This document shows positions 1 to 6,038 of a DNA stretch of 7,946 nt, one piece after another. Position numbers and translations under genes: made by a program. Position 1 is the stretch's first letter; each line of letters starts with the position of its first letter. The notes under the pieces are model-generated. The model had not been told where the DNA came from. It ran no database searches and worked only from the letters and a program-made list of their open reading frames with translations. The stretch is from Sphingomonadales bacterium (GTDB taxonomy: Bacteria > Pseudomonadota > Alphaproteobacteria > Sphingomonadales > Sphingomonadaceae): the NCBI GenBank assembly GCA_013298745.1, contig JAAFIT010000095.1, forward strand, positions 1 to 7,946. Direction: 5' to 3'.

Positions 1-1
1 C

Positions 2-1024
2 TTCACCGATCGTCTGCGCGGTATCGTCGGGTTGCGCTATACGCATGACTCGCTTTCGGTGTTTCATAACCGCGTGACCACACCCAATGTCGCCGGCATC
101 CCTGGGGTCAACCGCAACTTTGACGCCGGCGTGTTCGCGACATCGACGCCGACCAACATCAACGGCGACCCGCTGGCCAGCAATGGCGTGCCGTTCCGTA
201 CCGACACCAGCGCGAATAATTTGTCGGGCAAGGGCGGCTTGCAATTCGATATCAGCGATGACGTGATGGCCTATGGCACCTACGCTCGCGGCTACAAGGG
301 GCCAGCCTACAACGTCTTCTTCAACCTGAATGCCAACGGCACCAATGTCATCGAACCCGAGATTGCGGACTCGTTCGAAGTCGGTTTGAAGAATGCGCTC
401 ATGGGCGGCCGTTTGATCCTGAACGTTGCGGCCTTTTACGCCAAGTACAAGAACTTCCAGGCCAATAACCCCGATTTGGTGGCTGGCGTCGTGATCACGC
501 GCTTCACCAATGCCGGTGACATCTCGACCCGCGGTGCCGAACTCGACCTTCTGTATCGTCCGATCGACGATCTGACGATCTCGGGTGGTGTTGCTTACAC
601 CGATGCGCGAGTCGACGCCTTCAACGCACCTCCGGGCGCGACGGTCATTCCGGCTGGCACGCCGCTGGCTTTCGCTCCAAAGTGGAAGGGCTCGCTGGGC
701 GCTGACTATCGCTGGCGGACCGGCGCACCGATCGATGTCAGCTTCGGTTTCCAGGCTTCAACCCAGTCTAGCCAGTTGTCCCTGTTCGATGCTAGCCCTG
801 TGGTGCGCCAGCAGGGGACCATCGATGCTTATAGCCTCGTTGATCTGCAGATTGGCCTGATCGAAAAGGACGACCGGTATCGCGTTCAGTTCGTCGTGAA
901 GAACCTGTTTGATACCAGCTTTCCTGCGCAGATCACCAATGGTGGCCCGGGTGGCTCGCTGCGGTACCTGATCCCGCGTGAAGCTGATCGCTACTTCGGT
1001 GTGACCGGTCGCGTGAACTTCTAA
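2..1024 (+). CDS. TonB-dependent outer-membrane receptor, C-terminal part (5' end outside window)
   Basis: This is the C-terminal 340 residues of a TonB-dependent receptor, an outer-membrane barrel that takes up large or scarce nutrients using energy passed from TonB-ExbB-ExbD. The frame is open from the window's first bases and reads FTDRLRGIVGLRYTHD, a normal internal strand, so the gene starts upstream and the TTG at 32 is not the start. Seen in the sequence: a run of alternating beta-strands including YGTYARGYKGPAYN, the IEPEIADSFEVGLKN strand typical of this superfamily, then TRGAELDLLYRP and a closing strand ending GVTGRVNF with a terminal Phe, as expected for BAM-dependent barrel insertion. 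The plug domain and TonB box are not in the window, so the ligand cannot be assigned; siderophore, vitamin or carbohydrate or aromatic ligands are all possible. Codon use shows rather more T-ending codons than in the genes to its right. A strong terminator follows directly. Confidence 0.93.
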   Translation, partial: FTDRLRGIVGLRYTHDSLSVFHNRVTTPNVAGIPGVNRNFDAGVFATSTPTNINGDPLASNGVPFRTDTSANNLSGKGGLQFDISDDVMAYGTYARGYKGPAYNVFFNLNANGTNVIEPEIADSFEVGLKNALMGGRLILNVAAFYAKYKNFQANNPDLVAGVVITRFTNAGDISTRGAELDLLYRPIDDLTISGGVAYTDARVDAFNAPPGATVIPAGTPLAFAPKWKGSLGADYRWRTGAPIDVSFGFQASTQSSQLSLFDASPVVRQQGTIDAYSLVDLQIGLIEKDDRYRVQFVVKNLFDTSFPAQITNGGPGGSLRYLIPREADRYFGVTGRVNF

Positions 1025-1045
1025 TCGCCGTCGCTAACAATAAAG

Positions 1046-1078
1046 GGCGGCGCCGGGTAAACCGGCGCCGCCTTTTTT
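1046..1078 (+). terminator. Rho-independent terminator of the TonB-dependent receptor gene
   Basis: A perfect 11-bp GC-rich stem (GGCGGCGCCGG at 1046-1056 with CCGGCGCCGCC at 1062-1072) closes a 5-nt loop GTAAA and is followed by six Ts at 1073-1078. It lies 21 bp after the receptor stop codon. Read on the minus strand, the same hairpin is followed by CTTTA, a weaker T-tract, so it may also stop transcripts of the convergent MFS gene, which ends at 1099. Confidence 0.93.
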
Positions 1079-1098
1079 GATGATTGACGATAGCCCAG

Positions 1099-2325
1099 TC
1101 AGGGGTTGGCAGAACGAATGACGGGCAGCATCAGGTGGATAAAGGCCAAGGCGAGCAGATAGGCTGAAGCGCAGATTGCAAACATCGGCCAATAGCCATG
1201 GCCATTGTCTATCGACCAGCCAGTCAGTTCGAGCATCAGACTTCCTGACAGGTTGCCAGCTACTGCGCCCATCGCGACCACCCGTGCCACGCCGCTACCG
1301 GGAATGACATCGGCGGTGAGGCCGAAAATGTTGGTGGAAAAGCCCTGATGCGCAAAGAGACCAATGCCGATGAGGATCGCCGCTACCCAAGGGCTGCCGG
1401 TCACCAGCGCGAGCGGCATCGGCAGGATCAGCAGTGCATAGAACAGCATTGAACGCTTGCGCGCCGCATTAATGCTGTAGCCGGCATCAACCAGCCGCGG
1501 AAATAGCCAGCCCGATGACAATGCGCCGCACGCGGCGAGCACATAAATCAGCACGATCGGGTAACCAAGCTTGCCCTGTTCCATCCCGAACACGCGGTGA
1601 AAGAAATCCGGCATCCAGAACAGCACGAACCACCAGACCAGATCTGTGATGGCCTTGGCACCGATAATCGTCCAACTGCGGCGATCGGTGAGCAGCGCGC
1701 CCCAACTCGCCGGTTTTGGCGTTTGCGCCGTAACGGCTTCGACAGGTTGGATGTTGCGTGTTCCCAGAATCCAGAACACCAGCCAGACAAAACCTAAAGC
1801 GCCCGTTATCAGAAACGCCGCACGCCAGCCAAAGGCAAGGGCGAGCGGCGGGATGAGGAGGGGGGTGAGGATGGCGCCGATATTGGGCGCTGTATTGAAC
1901 AGACCAAGCGCAAAGGAACGCTGTTTCAGTGGCAGATAGACCGCCGCCGTCTTGACCGCCGCCGGCGTTCCGACCGACTCTGCCGCAGCAAGCGCAACAC
2001 GGGCAACGACGAACTGCTGAACCGTCGAAGCAAAGGCGTGTGCCATGCCGGCAAGGCTCCATAACGCGACGCCGAGCCCCAACGCGAGCCGCACCCCGAC
2101 GCGATCGATGAACCAGCCGACGAACAGCAGCGCCGACGCAGCGGCGATTTGGAACACGGAGCCCAGATGCGCAAATTCGCGCGAAGACCAGCCGAATTCG
2201 GCTTCAAGGGTTGGCTTCAAAAGTGCCAACACCTGCCGGTCGACATAGTTGAGCGCGATGGCGACAAACAACAGCACAACCAGCAGCCGCCGCCCGCCCT
2301 CGGTCATGCCAGGTGCTGCGTTCAT
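1099..2325 (-). CDS. MFS transporter, anion:cation symporter (hexuronate/organic-anion) type
   Basis: A 408-residue inner-membrane carrier of the major facilitator superfamily, probably a proton-coupled importer of an organic anion. About twelve hydrophobic segments are visible. The first carries NYVDRQVLALLKP (residues 26-38), the TM1 signature I associate with ExuT/GudP-like ACS-family carriers. Loop 2-3 has the MFS motif A form GWFIDRVGVRL (70-80), and the first half ends with YLPLKQRSFALGLFNTAPNIG (130-150). A hydrophilic central loop lies at about 188-218, and WWFVLFWMPDFF (231-242) begins the second half. The start at 2325 is preferred over Met7 because a G-rich stretch (TTGGGGG) lies just upstream and none precedes Met7. 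It follows ftsY by 77 bp on the same strand and converges on the receptor gene. The family is confident; the substrate is not known. A shared substrate with the neighbouring receptor is only an inference. Confidence 0.88.
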   Translation of the reverse strand: MNAAPGMTEGGRRLLVVLLFVAIALNYVDRQVLALLKPTLEAEFGWSSREFAHLGSVFQIAAASALLFVGWFIDRVGVRLALGLGVALWSLAGMAHAFASTVQQFVVARVALAAAESVGTPAAVKTAAVYLPLKQRSFALGLFNTAPNIGAILTPLLIPPLALAFGWRAAFLITGALGFVWLVFWILGTRNIQPVEAVTAQTPKPASWGALLTDRRSWTIIGAKAITDLVWWFVLFWMPDFFHRVFGMEQGKLGYPIVLIYVLAACGALSSGWLFPRLVDAGYSINAARKRSMLFYALLILPMPLALVTGSPWVAAILIGIGLFAHQGFSTNIFGLTADVIPGSGVARVVAMGAVAGNLSGSLMLELTGWSIDNGHGYWPMFAICASAYLLALAFIHLMLPVIRSANP

Positions 2326-2355
2326 TCAAACCCCCAAGGAAACACTTTTGCCGGT

Positions 2356-2384
2356 GACAGTGCAGCCGCGCGGCGCGATGTCAA
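2356..2384 (-). promoter_or_regulatory. Possible weak promoter for the MFS gene
   Basis: In the 77-bp gap between ftsY and the MFS gene there is a perfect TTGACA (2384-2379 on the minus strand). With 17-bp spacing the -10 position reads ACTGTC, which is a poor match. It could give the MFS gene expression independent of ftsY. No terminator hairpin with a T-tract is visible in this gap, so read-through from ftsY is equally possible. Confidence 0.2.
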
Positions 2385-2402
2385 CCCGATGCGCTGGAAC
2401 TG

Positions 2403-3320
2403 TTAGTCGATGCCCGCCAGCGCATTGCCAAAGTCTTCGGCGGTAAACGGTCGCAAATCATCCATGCCTTCGCCAACGCCTATGGCATGAATGGGCAGGC
2501 CAAAACGTTCGGCCGCTGCCACCAGCACGCCACCGCGCGCGGAGCCATCCAATTTGGTCATCACAAGGCCGGTCACCCTGGCGATGTCATGGAACACTTC
2601 GATCTGGTTGAGAGCGTTCTGGCCGGTTGTGGCATCGAGCACCAGCACTGTATCGTGCGGCGCCGCCGGGCTGAGTTTCTGGATCACCCGCCGCATCTTG
2701 GCGAGTTCGTCCATCAGACCGGCCTTGTTTTGCAGGCGGCCGGCGGTGTCGATGATCAGCACGTCGCTGCCGGCTTCGCGGGCGGCCTTCAAGGCTTCGA
2801 AAGCCAGGCCCGCGGCGTCGGCGCCTTGCTCGCCGGCGATCACTGGTACGCCGATGCGATCGGCCCATATCTTCAGCTGTGCGATGGCCGCTGCCCTGAA
2901 CGTATCGCCCGCCGCCAGCATCACGGTGTAATCAAGCTCGGTAAAGCGCCGCGCCAGCTTGGCAATCGTCGTTGTCTTGCCCGAACCATTGACGCCGACG
3001 ACGAGGATGACGTGCGGGCGTGGAAACGCCGTGACTTGCAGCGGTTTCGCAACCGGCGCCATTACGGCGGTGACTTCGGCCGCCACCGCAGCCTTCAGCC
3101 CGACCTCGTCAATGCCCTTGGCAAACTTCACATCGGCGAGGCGATCGCGGATGCGCGCAGCGACTGCTGGTCCCAGATCGGCGCCGATCAATGCCTCTTC
3201 GATTTCGTCGAGCCGTGCCTCGTCGAGTGGTAGCGTGCCGGTTGCTAGGCCGGCCAGGCTGTCTCCCAATTTGCTCGTCGATCGGGTCAGGCCCGATTTC
3301 AGCCGGTCAAGCCAGCTCAT
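2403..3320 (-). CDS. ftsY: Signal recognition particle receptor FtsY
   Basis: FtsY is the SRP receptor GTPase that docks Ffh-bound ribosomes at the inner membrane for co-translational insertion. All SRP-GTPase motifs are present in order: P-loop GVNGSGKTTT (109-118), DTFRAAA (139-145), DTAGR (191-195), TKLDGSARGG (255-264) and GVGEGMDDLRPF (281-292). Residues 1 to about 95 form the N (four-helix) domain, starting MSWLDRLKSGLTRS, an amphipathic start that could touch the membrane. At 305 residues the protein lacks the long acidic A domain of the E. coli form (about 500 residues), which is common in alphaproteobacteria. The ATG overlaps the dapF stop by four bases (ATGA), and a good GGAG ribosome site lies 8 nt upstream inside dapF, so initiation can be both coupled and direct. 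Ends with TAA. Confidence 0.98.
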   Translation of the reverse strand: MSWLDRLKSGLTRSTSKLGDSLAGLATGTLPLDEARLDEIEEALIGADLGPAVAARIRDRLADVKFAKGIDEVGLKAAVAAEVTAVMAPVAKPLQVTAFPRPHVILVVGVNGSGKTTTIAKLARRFTELDYTVMLAAGDTFRAAAIAQLKIWADRIGVPVIAGEQGADAAGLAFEALKAAREAGSDVLIIDTAGRLQNKAGLMDELAKMRRVIQKLSPAAPHDTVLVLDATTGQNALNQIEVFHDIARVTGLVMTKLDGSARGGVLVAAAERFGLPIHAIGVGEGMDDLRPFTAEDFGNALAGID

Positions 3321-4126
3321 TGATAATGCTCCAAATCAACAATGCCCGTGAAGGAAACGACGGCGGGACCGGCCATGACAAGGTGGCCGCTGTCGGTGCG
3401 CGATATGACGAGCTCGCCGCCCGGCAGGCTGACCGTGACGCGCGCATCGGCCAGGCCGCGCCGCTGTGCGACTGCTACTGCGGCTACGGCGCCGGTCCCG
3501 CACGCCAGCGTCAAGCCGGCACCGCGTTCCCAAACCCGCAATATCATTTGATCACGGGTCGGAAGAGCTGCGACGCCAACATTGGTGCGTTCAGGAAACA
3601 CCGGATCATGTTCGATGATCGGGCCAATGCTCGCAAGATCGATGGCGCCAGGATCATCGACAAAGAACACCACATGCGGGTTGCCGACACTCGCCGCACT
3701 GGGGCCTTCGAGCCCGTCCCACGCCAACGGCAGTCGCAGCGTATCCATCGGATACGCGAGCGGCACCTCTTCCCAGCCGAAGCGTGGCTTGCCCATATCG
3801 ACGCTGGCGCCGCCGTCGATCGCCTCCGCCGTAAGCTTGCCACCTGCGGTTTCGATGCTGGCCTCTCCGCCCACCAAAGCCGCAACCGCGCGGCTGCCAT
3901 TGCCGCACGCCGCAACTTCCTCGCCATCGCAATTCCAGAAGCGCGCGCGCACTGTGGCCGTGGCGCTGGCGTCGACGATGATCAACTGGTCACAGCCGAT
4001 GCCCGTCCGCCGGTCCGCCAGTCGCCGCACCACAGCGGCCGACAAGTCGAGCGGTTCGACACGCGCATCGAACACGACGAAATCATTGCCGAGGCCATGC
4101 ATCTTGAGGAAGTCGCGCTGCATCAT
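3317..4126 (-). CDS. dapF: Diaminopimelate epimerase
   Basis: DapF interconverts LL- and meso-diaminopimelate without a cofactor, supplying peptidoglycan cross-links and the precursor of lysine. The 269-residue product fits the family length of about 270-280. It starts with the typical FLKMHGLGNDFVVFD (6-20), has GIGCDQLIIVD (42-52), and keeps both catalytic cysteines in their motifs: ACGNGSRA (Cys74) and LACGTGAVA (Cys209), corresponding to Cys73 and Cys217 of the Haemophilus enzyme. GNPH (149-152 region) and WERGAG (199-204) are also present. The frame is open upstream to 4270, but that extension is an Arg-rich shadow of the phzF-like gene. The start at 4126 makes an ATGA overlap with the phzF-like stop; a second ATG at 4123 follows immediately and is an alternative. 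No strong ribosome site is visible, so translation probably relies on coupling to the upstream gene. Its stop overlaps the ftsY start. Confidence 0.97.
   Translation of the reverse strand: MMQRDFLKMHGLGNDFVVFDARVEPLDLSAAVVRRLADRRTGIGCDQLIIVDASATATVRARFWNCDGEEVAACGNGSRAVAALVGGEASIETAGGKLTAEAIDGGASVDMGKPRFGWEEVPLAYPMDTLRLPLAWDGLEGPSAASVGNPHVVFFVDDPGAIDLASIGPIIEHDPVFPERTNVGVAALPTRDQMILRVWERGAGLTLACGTGAVAAVAVAQRRGLADARVTVSLPGGELVISRTDSGHLVMAGPAVVSFTGIVDLEHYQ
3329..3332 (-). promoter_or_regulatory. Ribosome binding site of ftsY inside the dapF 3' end
   Basis: GGAG (minus strand 3332-3329) lies 8 nt before the ftsY ATG and within the last codons of dapF. It fixes the ftsY start at 3320 and is clearly stronger than the sites before phzF-like and dapF, which suggests ftsY can be translated above the level given by coupling alone. 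Confidence 0.7.
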
Positions 4127-4944
4127 GCCAGCAGGAATTCGCCTTCGATGACGGTGCGGCAGCCGCCGGTGAGGATGACTCGGTCGCCAGTAACAATAAC
4201 GCCAAGATGCCCACCGCGGCGGCTGGCCTGATAGGCGGTGAACGCATCGCGACCAAGCCGCTTGGCCCAATAGCTACCGATAATGGCATGGGCCGATCCG
4301 GTAACGCTGTCCTCGTCCACACCCGCTTCGGGGACGAACACCCGGCTGACAACGTCGGTTTCAACGCCTGGTGCCGTCGCGATCACCATCAGGTCATGGC
4401 CCGTTTGCAGTGCGATGATGGCGCGGAAATCGGGCTGCAATGCCCGAACCGCAGCCGCATCGGCGAACACTGCGACGCGGTAATCGCTGCCGCGCCCCAA
4501 GGCTTCCACCGGCATCGCACCCAGCGCCGCGCTGATCGCTTGCAACTCGGAGCCTGCAATCCTGTCCTCCGCCGGCCATGACGGCAGTGCCAGCGCATAG
4601 CCACTTTTAGCCCGCATCACCGTCAGCACCCCGGCCTTTTGCGTCGAGAACCGCACCTGCTTCATCCCCGGCGCCGCGCTCAGCACAACATGCCCGCTCG
4701 CCAGCGTTGCATGGCCGCACAGCGCGACTTCGATCCCCGGCGTGAACCAGCGCAGATCGAAGTCCGCCGTTTCCGGATCGGGGCAGGGCACCAGAAACGC
4801 CGTTTCGGCCAGGTTGTTCTCCTCGGCGATGGCTTGCAGCACCGCGTCAGGCAGCCAGGCATCGAGCAGCATCACCGCCGCCGGGTTGCCGCTGAACGGT
4901 GCATCGGCAAAGGCATCGACCTGGCGGAACGGGATCCGCTTCAT
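4123..4944 (-). CDS. PhzF-family epimerase/isomerase
   Basis: A 273-residue member of the PhzF family, cofactor-free isomerases with the diaminopimelate-epimerase fold. Seen: FRQVDAFADAPFSGNPAAV (6-24), NLAETAF (44-50), ALCGHATLASGH (74-85), DEDSVTGSAH (210-219) and QASRRGG (239-245). The four residues used by Pseudomonas PhzF (Glu45, His74, Asp208, Ser213) map by motif and spacing to Glu47, His78, Asp212 and Ser217, so the active site looks intact. No other phenazine genes are present, and most proteins of this family outside phenazine clusters have no known substrate; a phenazine role should not be assumed. It overlaps pdxH upstream and dapF downstream by four bases each (ATGA), so it is made together with them. 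The ribosome site is weak (GGGG about 11 nt before the ATG). The function is unknown beyond a likely proton-transfer isomerisation. Confidence 0.92.
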   Translation of the reverse strand: MKRIPFRQVDAFADAPFSGNPAAVMLLDAWLPDAVLQAIAEENNLAETAFLVPCPDPETADFDLRWFTPGIEVALCGHATLASGHVVLSAAPGMKQVRFSTQKAGVLTVMRAKSGYALALPSWPAEDRIAGSELQAISAALGAMPVEALGRGSDYRVAVFADAAAVRALQPDFRAIIALQTGHDLMVIATAPGVETDVVSRVFVPEAGVDEDSVTGSAHAIIGSYWAKRLGRDAFTAYQASRRGGHLGVIVTGDRVILTGGCRTVIEGEFLLA

Positions 4945-5525
4945 GGGTAGAGCAGCCCCACCGACCAGCCGTCGCCGGAACGGGTAAACACCAGCCGTTC
5001 GTGCAGGCGGTTGTCCCGATCCTGCCAGAATTCGATCACCTGCGGCACCACCCGCCAGCCGGTCCAGCGCGGCGGCCGCGGCACGTCACCGCCGGCAAAG
5101 CGCGCCGTCATTTCGGCGATCCGCGCCTCGAAAGTCTCCCGCGTTTCGAGCGGGCGGGACTGGATCGAGGCCCAGGCGCCGACCTGCGATTCCCGCGGCC
5201 GCGTCGCGAAATAGGCGTCGGCTTCGGCATCCGGCACCACTTCCGCCCGGCCATCGATCCGCACCTGCCGCCGCTGGGTCTTCCAGTGGAAATCGAGGTG
5301 CACCAACGGGTTGGCGGCCAGTTCCTGGCCCTTGCGGCTGTCCATGTTGCTGTAGAACACGAAACCGCGTTCATCCCAGAACTTGCACAGCACCACCCGC
5401 ACCGCCGGCCGGCCATCGGGCGTCGCCGTTGCCAGCGCCATGGCGTTGGGGTCCGACGGCTCGGTGGCGCTGGCGGCTTCGAACCACTGGCCAAAGCGGA
5501 TGAAGGGGCTGGTTTCACTGTCCAT
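4941..5525 (-). CDS. pdxH: Pyridoxamine 5'-phosphate oxidase
   Basis: PdxH is the FMN-dependent oxidase that converts pyridoxine or pyridoxamine 5'-phosphate into pyridoxal 5'-phosphate in the cytoplasm. The 194-residue protein carries the expected motifs: RVVLCK (43-48), YSNMDSRKGQEL (58-69), QVRIDG (87-92), RPRESQVGAWAS (109-120), and the C-terminal block PPRWTGWRV (151-159) with IEFWQ (164-168) and NRLHER (172-177), which holds the Arg-x-His substrate-binding pair (Arg173, His175). It ends WSVGLLYP, where the more usual ending is RLxP, so a conserved Arg is replaced by Leu. The N-terminus is short compared with the 218-residue E. coli enzyme, as in many alphaproteobacteria. The start at 5525 has only a modest GAGCGGGG upstream. 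It lies 30 bp after the DksA-like gene and its stop overlaps the phzF-like start by four bases. Confidence 0.95.
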   Translation of the reverse strand: MDSETSPFIRFGQWFEAASATEPSDPNAMALATATPDGRPAVRVVLCKFWDERGFVFYSNMDSRKGQELAANPLVHLDFHWKTQRRQVRIDGRAEVVPDAEADAYFATRPRESQVGAWASIQSRPLETRETFEARIAEMTARFAGGDVPRPPRWTGWRVVPQVIEFWQDRDNRLHERLVFTRSGDGWSVGLLYP

Positions 5526-5555
5526 GCCCCGCTCTAGCCGCTCAGCCCGGCGAAG

Positions 5556-5900
5556 TCACCCGCTCGTCGCTTCGGCGCACGCCACACACCGCGTTGCCGT
5601 CGGCACGGCGGCCAGGCGGGCGGCGGGGATGGTGCAGCCGCAACTGACGCACTTGCCATAGCTGCCGTCCGCAACGCGGGCGAGGGCGCCGCGAATGGCG
5701 TCGGCCTCGGCCACCTTGCCGTCCTCGATGCCGCCCAGCGCGTCCTGCCCGGCCAGCTCGCTCGCTTGTTCCGAAAAATCGGCATCGAGCGGCGCGCGGC
5801 GATCGGCTTCGATGCCGGCAATATCGGTCGTCAGCGCCGCCAGCCGCGTCTTCAGTGCGGCTTCAACGGCGGCCAAGCCAGAATTCGTGGTCATCTGCAT
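5556..5900 (-). CDS. Short DksA/TraR-family zinc-finger protein
   Basis: A 114-residue member of the DksA/TraR C4 zinc-finger family, whose members bind in the RNA polymerase secondary channel and adjust promoter output, often with ppGpp. The N-terminal two-thirds is predicted helical (two arms around residues 8-35 and 44-78). The zinc finger is Cys84-x2-Cys87-x17-Cys105-x2-Cys108, with an extra Cys89. The coiled-coil tip region reads DADFSEQASELA (39-50), giving DxxExA instead of the DxxDxA of E. coli DksA, a form I associate with short alphaproteobacterial relatives. Met1 is preferred to Met3 because GGAG lies 9 nt before it. It is 30 bp upstream of pdxH on the same strand and has no visible terminator after it, so it is likely to lead the pdxH-phzF-dapF-ftsY transcript. 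Whether it acts on RNA polymerase is inferred from the family only. Confidence 0.88.
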   Translation of the reverse strand: MQMTTNSGLAAVEAALKTRLAALTTDIAGIEADRRAPLDADFSEQASELAGQDALGGIEDGKVAEADAIRGALARVADGSYGKCVSCGCTIPAARLAAVPTATRCVACAEATSG

Positions 5901-5909
5901 TTTCCAAAG

Positions 5910-5913
5910 CTCC
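5910..5913 (-). promoter_or_regulatory. Ribosome binding site of the DksA-like gene
   Basis: GGAG on the minus strand, 9 nt before the ATG at 5900. It supports the first of two nearby ATGs (5900 and 5894) as the start. Confidence 0.6.
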
Positions 5914-5934
5914 GTTCAGATCGGGTTACAACGC

Positions 5935-5957
5935 ATGGTGGCACCATTTGGAGCCAA
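5935..5957. repeat. Two adjacent inverted repeats in the divergent intergenic region
   Basis: ATGGTG-G-CACCAT (5935-5947, 6-bp arms, 1-bp centre) is followed directly by TTGG-AG-CCAA (5948-5957, 4-bp arms). They lie 35-57 bp upstream of the DksA-like start and about 80-100 bp upstream of the MipA-like start, in the only divergent promoter region of the window. Short dyads with tiny centres look more like protein-binding sites than hairpins. No known regulator site is recognised, and repeats this short can occur by chance. Confidence 0.35.
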
Positions 5958-5981
5958 TCGTCGTTGCGCCAGATCAAGCGA

Positions 5982-6010
5982 TTGCCGAATCTTTCATTCA
6001 ACATTACACC
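5982..6010 (+). promoter_or_regulatory. Candidate promoter of the MipA/OmpV-like gene
   Basis: TTGCCG (5982-5987) and TACACC (6005-6010) are separated by 17 bp of AT-rich sequence. This would place the transcription start near 6017, about 20 nt before the GTG start. The match is partial (four of six and three of six bases), so this is a suggestion only. I saw no better minus-strand promoter for the DksA-like gene in the same region. Confidence 0.25.
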
Positions 6011-6023
6011 GCCGTAACTCTGC

Positions 6024-6028
6024 AAGGA
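6024..6028 (+). promoter_or_regulatory. Ribosome binding site of the MipA/OmpV-like gene
   Basis: AAGGA, 10 nt before the GTG at 6039. It decides for a GTG start here, which is also the only start that keeps the signal peptide; the next in-frame ATG is after the signal sequence. Confidence 0.6.
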
Positions 6029-6038
6029 TTGCCCCACC

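Noticed and set aside
32..1024. TTG at 32 as the start of the TonB-dependent receptor
   Set aside because: The frame is open to the window's first bases and the ten upstream codons read as a normal barrel strand; the plug domain is missing, so the gene begins outside the window.
2487..3233. 248-codon open frame antisense to ftsY
   Set aside because: A mirror of the FtsY GTPase motifs with no ribosome site or recognisable domain.
3191..4231. 346-codon open frame antisense to dapF
   Set aside because: It runs opposite to the two catalytic motifs of DapF, is rich in Arg/Ala/His with no domain, and crosses the dapF-ftsY junction.
4127..4270. N-terminal extension of DapF to 4270
   Set aside because: The added 48 residues are Arg/Trp/His-rich and antisense-like in composition, overlap the phzF-like gene, and precede the conserved DapF start; the ATG at 4126 gives family length.
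4123..4944. Phenazine biosynthesis cluster
   Set aside because: Only the PhzF-like isomerase is present; no phzA/B, D, E or G partner is nearby, and pdxH is a true pyridoxamine phosphate oxidase by its RLHER block, despite PhzG being a distant relative.
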